From Saprospiraceae bacterium (GTDB taxonomy: Bacteria > Bacteroidota > Bacteroidia > Chitinophagales > Saprospiraceae): a DNA stretch of 64,000 nt. Positions 61,101-64,000 of the stretch are shown here, piece after piece. Position numbers and translations under genes: made by a program. Positions within the stretch are counted from its first letter, which is position 1, and every line of letters starts with the position of its first letter. The stretch spans positions 788,292 through 852,291 of the forward strand of contig JAHCHX010000002.1 in the NCBI GenBank assembly GCA_026129545.1, in the 5' to 3' direction. The notes under the pieces are model-generated. The model made no database searches and was not told the DNA's origin. It saw only the letters and a list, made by a program, of their open reading frames with translations.

Positions 61101-61549
61101 CCGTTGCTCCACAAATAAGTGTAGGGAGGGGTGCCATTGGCCGGAATCACCTTGGCCCAACCATCCGGCACGATGTCGCAAATTTGGCTTTCGCACGATG
61201 CCTCCACGAAGAGCGGGGTGGGTTGGGTGATGGTGATAGTGCCTACCGCGTAGCCGAGGTCAATGTCGGTGGCCGTGACGCTGTAGGTGCCGGGGGCCAA
61301 GCCCGTGACGGTTGCGGTCGTCGCGCCATTGCTCCATTGGTAGGTGTAGGGGGGCCAGCCGCCGCCGCCGACTGCTGTGGCTGTGCCGTTGTTAGCCCCA
61401 TTGCAGGTGACATTGGTGCCCGTGACGGTCACGGTGACTGGCTGCGCTTGAATGAACGAAGGCAATAGGAGAAGGAGAGCCAATAATCCGCCAAAAGAGA
61501 GGGGGGCGCTGCTTGCTCGGAAATTGAGATGAGTAAATGTTCTTCCCAT
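58172..61549 (-). CDS. T9SS-secreted adhesin with nine SprB repeats
   Basis: A 1125-residue surface protein. Signal peptide (GLLALLLLLPSFIQAQ), then nine SprB-type repeats (about 37-705, each about 73 residues, with the pattern GGTPPYTYLWSNGQTT and TVTVTDANGC), an SdrD_B-like domain (about 710-830, GDYVWYDNDQDGFQNPLETD), an Ig-like stretch with CxxC pairs, a fibronectin-like part and a C-terminal type IX secretion sorting domain (INPNPVSDVLIIK to GLYMARIRFPDGS and the end). SprB proteins act in gliding or surface adhesion in related bacteria. Start ATG 61549. It follows no obvious operon partner; the gene downstream on the strand is DUF2721. Confidence 0.9.
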   Translation of the reverse strand: MGRTFTHLNFRASSAPLSFGGLLALLLLLPSFIQAQPVTVTVTGTNVTCNGANNGTATAVGGGGWPPYTYQWSNGATTATVTGLAPGTYSVTATDIDLGYAVGTITITQPTPLFVEASCESQICDIVPDGWAKVIPANGTPPYTYLWSNGQTTPLITGLDAGIYTVTVTDANGCTKADSCEVVFWDEGVWLMDSSSNVTCFGLNNGFSHIGPMSGTPPYTYIWNTGATTQDVFNLAPGTYTVTVTDANGCSNFHVVTITQPPQLLCNASSTPGACGLKGSATVAPSGGTPPYTVLWSTGSTNFTIDALPGTYGVTVTDANDCTCSAMVTIDSTTSSLVVTTTVNSNAGCTIGGGATASASGGTGNYAYSWDNGQMTATATNLTAGNHTVTVIDITTGCTGVGTVNIPAAPPLTATATLVDDADCLMGGSATAAGNGGTPPYSFLWDNGQTTATATNLGAGPHTVTVSDTKGCIVTALVTIGQSQGPMVNVVVNANATCTAGGSATAQPSGGTPPYIYLWDNGQTTATATNLAVGTHKVTVTDAGGCSATGMVNITQPDAPTVQLVNVTNATCVMGGSATVAASGGTPPYSYVWDSGSINATTINLAADDYTVTVTDAAGCTATLTVTIGGPMLPSVIITASANAKCDQPGSATASAVGGAGGYTYLWDNGETTATASNLSAGPHSVTVTDAAGCTATASLNIGLTNNGIKLGDYVWYDNDQDGFQNPLETDGVPNVTVKLIKAGPDGVFGTSDDETVQTTTTNANGKYEFVCVTPGVYIINFSGIPQGYQFTKKDYVNNDCKDSDAKQNGNTDPFTIVAGQTDNLCFDAGIHIFCDNVLNAGTICCNQTICEGETPALIYNVLTPWGGSGTIEYQWLQLLQIGQSAPNWVAIPGATNATYQPGPLFQNAYYMRCARRAGCVTFLESNIVTITVVPAGSSNCPDFTGDLSASLAGSNAVNVQWTTTLPELDQYMYTVQHSTNMVDWVPATNIMGKRDATKPNHYSFLHQTPVMGKNYYRVKRTNTGGLESFSPIRSVDLEVSLTAAVAINPNPVSDVLIIKNVAQYDGDVTVELITTKGEVLRALTIPAGKLHYEELPVAALPSGLYMARIRFPDGSLRTLKITKF
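59434..61441 (-). repeat. Tandem SprB coding repeats (nine units of about 220 bp)
   Basis: The nine protein repeats correspond to tandem DNA units, each with a CCGTCACCGTGAC-like (complement of GTCACGGTGACGG) stretch. Units 6-9 are the most alike. The period makes it a site for recombination or unit-number change. Confidence 0.75.
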
Positions 61550-61805
61550 GGGAGAGGGTGTTGTTTAGTAATCGGAAAAAAAATTACGCATGCGGGATTA
61601 AAAAGCACCTGAAAACGAGCGGCTTGCACATACGACAAGCACGTTTCGCAACGCGGGCGGGGGAGGTGGAGGATTGAAAAATTAAGGCGAGATTACAGAA
61701 ATGCTTATGCGTGACAAAATTAGCGTTTTAATATGTAGCGACGCACCATGACTTTCATTTTTAACAACAAAGTGAAGTTGTGTCGCGCAAATTACCGTTT
61801 TGCGG

Positions 61806-63842
61806 TTACTTCCTGCCTCGCTCTTCCACGATTTTCGGGTTGATTTCCAGCGCCTTGCGTAGGGCTTCCTCGCCCTTGGCCGCATTGCCCACTGCGCGGT
61901 AGGCCAAGTGAAGGTCGAACCAATAGGTCGCGTTGTCTGGCTCAAGCGCCACCGATTTCTCGAACCACATCACCGCGTCGGCTCCTTTGCCCTGCACCCC
62001 GTTGGCCACACCGAGCAGTCGCGCCGTTTCGCCGTCTTCGGTGTTGAGTTGCCACGACTCGCTCAGGTAGGTCATGGCTTGGCGCAAATCGCCGCGTTGC
62101 TCCCCGTGATACTTGCCCCCATCGCGCAACACCAACGCCAGCGCCTTTTTGATTTTGAGGTCGCCTTCGGCCAACTGCCATGCGCGGCGGTAGTCCTCCA
62201 CCGCGGCATCGTAGTTTTTCAAATAATAATTACAACCGCCTCGGCTCATGTACGCATCCTTGTAATTCGGGTACAGCTGGATGGCCTTGTTCAGATACAT
62301 CATGGCTTGGGTACAGATTTCGGAGCGTTCCACCTCGTTTTTTTCTTTGGAGGCGCGGTCAAACAGCACCCCGCCGCAGGCATTGTGGATTTTCGCGCTG
62401 TTGAGCGAGACCTTCACATCGGTGAAAAAGAGTTTTTCGTTGCTTGCCCAAGCCGGGTTGCGCGTCACCGTCTTGAATGCGTAAAGCAAGGCGAGTATGC
62501 CGAAAATGCCGAGCGCGACCTGCATGTTTTTTCCAAAATAATGAATCAGCAGTGCCGCCACCGCGATGCAGAATCCCACAGAGGGCATGAACACAAAACG
62601 GTCGCCCATCAGCGTGCCGACCGGAAAAACGATGTTCGACACGATGCTGATGGTCAGCAGGTAAAACAAAATCCCGAAGCGCACGGGGTCGCGCCGACGC
62701 AGGCCGCTCAGGGCATAGATGGCCAAAAAAACATACAACGCCAGCCCCAGCAAGGCGCCCGGGCTGCCAAAGCGGAGCATCTCAATCTGTTTGGGGTAAT
62801 AGTCGTGCGTGAGCGGGTGCGGCACGAAAAGCAGCTGTACATATTTGAGCAGGGTGAAAAAGACCGTTGCCAATTTTTCGGAAAAAGCCCACGGCACCCA
62901 CTCGTTCCCCTCTATTTTGAGGAAGGGGTTGTTCATCAATTCCATCGGCACGCGCCCTCCCACGAGTTTGGGCCAATGCAGCACGTTGCCGCGAATGACA
63001 AAAAAAACGACAAAGGCGACCAAAAGCGGCAGCGCGTATTTCCAAACGGAGGGACCTGCCTGCTGTTGAGCCGCTTGCGACGGGCGAAAAAACCACAAAG
63101 CCAACGGCACCACCGCCAAAAACGTGACCGCGTTTTCTTTGGAGAGGCAGGCGAGAAAAAACGAGATGCCCGCGGCGAGCGCCCACGCGACTTTTCGCGT
63201 GTCGAAAAATTTCAGGGTAAAATACAAGGCACCGAGACTGCCAAGCAAGGTAGCGATTTCGTCGCAGCCCTTGATGTTGGCCACCACCTCCACATGGATG
63301 GGATGCACCGCGAAAAGCACCGCCGCCATCCACGCCAGCATGAGCGAGTAATCGGCCCCAAAACGAGGCACAAACAGCAACAGCAACGTGCGGTACAGCA
63401 CCACGCACGTCGCCGCGAACAGCAGCACCGTGAGCAGGTGAAACACCACGCTATTCTCACCAAAAAACTGAAAAACAAGGGCAAACAGCATCAGCGTCAG
63501 GGGGCGGTAGCGCCCGCCCATCACCAACTCGGCCTTGCCCTCCACCTTGAAGTAGCCAAAAAACGTGTCCTTCGTGAGGATGCCCGCGATGCCCTCCGTG
63601 CCTTTTTGGGTGAACATGTTGTCATTGATGACGATGGAGTCGTCGAGCACGAAACCGTGCGTGAGCGTGTTGGCGTATAGCAAAAACGCGAGCGCGAATA
63701 TCAGCCCGCTTTGCAGGAGGGTGCGCTTGAAAAAATCGGCGGCGACGATGGCCGGCGGCTGATAGATGGCCTGCTTGGGGGCGTTGACCGCACGCGAGGG
63801 CGCAGCGGCGGGTCTGGGCGCGGGCTTCCGATGTTTCGACAT
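61806..63842 (-). CDS. TMTC-like membrane transferase with C-terminal TPRs
   Basis: A 678-residue protein with a basic, alanine/proline-rich N-terminus, about ten membrane helices (about 45-460) and four TPR-like units in the C-terminal 170 residues (YPNYKDAYMSRGGCNYYLKN, WFEKSVALEPDNATYWF). The first periplasmic loop holds GFVLDDSIVINDN, the acidic pair typical of GT-C O-mannosyltransferases and TMTC proteins. It would transfer a sugar from a lipid carrier to secreted proteins; specificity unknown. With the DUF2723 gene at 19.7 kb this is the second such transferase in the window. Start ATG 63842. Confidence 0.82.
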   Translation of the reverse strand: MSKHRKPAPRPAAAPSRAVNAPKQAIYQPPAIVAADFFKRTLLQSGLIFALAFLLYANTLTHGFVLDDSIVINDNMFTQKGTEGIAGILTKDTFFGYFKVEGKAELVMGGRYRPLTLMLFALVFQFFGENSVVFHLLTVLLFAATCVVLYRTLLLLFVPRFGADYSLMLAWMAAVLFAVHPIHVEVVANIKGCDEIATLLGSLGALYFTLKFFDTRKVAWALAAGISFFLACLSKENAVTFLAVVPLALWFFRPSQAAQQQAGPSVWKYALPLLVAFVVFFVIRGNVLHWPKLVGGRVPMELMNNPFLKIEGNEWVPWAFSEKLATVFFTLLKYVQLLFVPHPLTHDYYPKQIEMLRFGSPGALLGLALYVFLAIYALSGLRRRDPVRFGILFYLLTISIVSNIVFPVGTLMGDRFVFMPSVGFCIAVAALLIHYFGKNMQVALGIFGILALLYAFKTVTRNPAWASNEKLFFTDVKVSLNSAKIHNACGGVLFDRASKEKNEVERSEICTQAMMYLNKAIQLYPNYKDAYMSRGGCNYYLKNYDAAVEDYRRAWQLAEGDLKIKKALALVLRDGGKYHGEQRGDLRQAMTYLSESWQLNTEDGETARLLGVANGVQGKGADAVMWFEKSVALEPDNATYWFDLHLAYRAVGNAAKGEEALRKALEINPKIVEERGRK

Positions 63843-63929
63843 TTTTTAAACGCAATTTTTGGCACCGCGAAAAAACGAAGAATTCTCAACTCCTCCGCAA
63901 TAGTGTTCGCCGCCACCCATTTGAGCGCC

Positions 63930-63961
63930 CCGCCCGCGCCCGCCCGTATCGGCGCGGGCGG
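63930..63961. repeat. GC-rich hairpin near the window edge
   Basis: Perfect 11-base arms CCGCCCGCGCC (63930-63940) and GGCGCGGGCGG (63951-63961) with a 10-base loop. The window ends soon after and no further gene is visible. Confidence 0.5.
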
Positions 63962-64000
63962 ACAGCCGGACGGAAACGTTGCGGGGTCGTTAGCCCCCCC

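Noticed and set aside
59434..61441. CRISPR array
   Set aside because: The regular units are long, coding and vary like protein repeats; no short identical repeats with unique spacers.
61908..63680. 590-residue plus-strand frame opposite the TMTC-like gene
   Set aside because: Rich in His, Gln, Arg and lacking any motif; it is the antisense shadow of a GC-rich gene.

Overview
The window looks like a chromosomal segment of a Bacteroidota bacterium, most likely of the Saprospiria type (inference from gene content, not from a marker gene). Signs are two proteins with type IX secretion C-terminal sorting domains, nine SprB-type repeats in one adhesin, a PorT-like outer-membrane barrel, a histone H1/Hc1-like small protein, a DUF2723 glycosyltransferase, a CusA-type pump fused to its outer-membrane factor, TAnnTTTG promoter boxes and mostly weak Shine-Dalgarno sequences. 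I see no rRNA, tRNA, CRISPR array, prophage or intact insertion sequence.

Layout. 0.2-4.1 kb: response regulator, proline dehydrogenase and shikimate dehydrogenase in one minus-strand run, then a LOG-family protein. 4.1-4.9 kb: a gene-free stretch with three terminator-like hairpins, a candidate structured RNA and a dispersed repeat. 4.9-11.6 kb: a sigma factor and membrane TPR protein, divergent from a tail-anchored secreted protein and a secreted TPR-CHAT protease-like protein. 11.8-25.3 kb: PEP carboxykinase, a SWIM-domain protein, RsmA, an O-antigen-ligase-like protein, an exported methyltransferase-like lipoprotein, a site-2 protease, a DUF2723 transferase, a barrel protein and an M16 peptidase. 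25.3-26.7 kb: remnant of an Rpn-type nuclease/transposase joined to the 3' end of a TerC gene. 27-33.5 kb: GH78 and GH65 glycosidases surrounded by short repeats. 33.5-39.7 kb: heavy-metal efflux operon. 40-50 kb: Hc1, CoA-transferase, PerM-type transporter, Hsp20, PQQ sugar dehydrogenase, PBP1A and a class C serine hydrolase. 51.5-53.6 kb: a stator-like membrane operon (MotA/ExbB-like, MotB/ExbD-like, zinc ribbon). 54.8-56.5 kb: a second sigma/TPR pair. 56.5-63.8 kb: RecO, DUF2721, the SprB adhesin and a TMTC-like transferase.

The best candidates for undescribed biology are (i) the three-gene stator-like operon, whose MotB-like subunit has the TM aspartate but no recognisable peptidoglycan-binding domain; (ii) the sigma / membrane-TPR / tail-anchored protein / TPR-CHAT locus, which has a perfect 38-bp palindrome in the CHAT signal-peptide coding region; and (iii) a set of non-coding mobile elements. 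The clearest of these is a 133-bp MITE-like element present twice with 9-bp target duplications, one copy nested inside another dispersed repeat.

Many minus-strand and plus-strand starts were moved inward from the longest open frame because the extra N-terminus was not family-like or the first codon was TTG/GTG; each case is noted in its entry.
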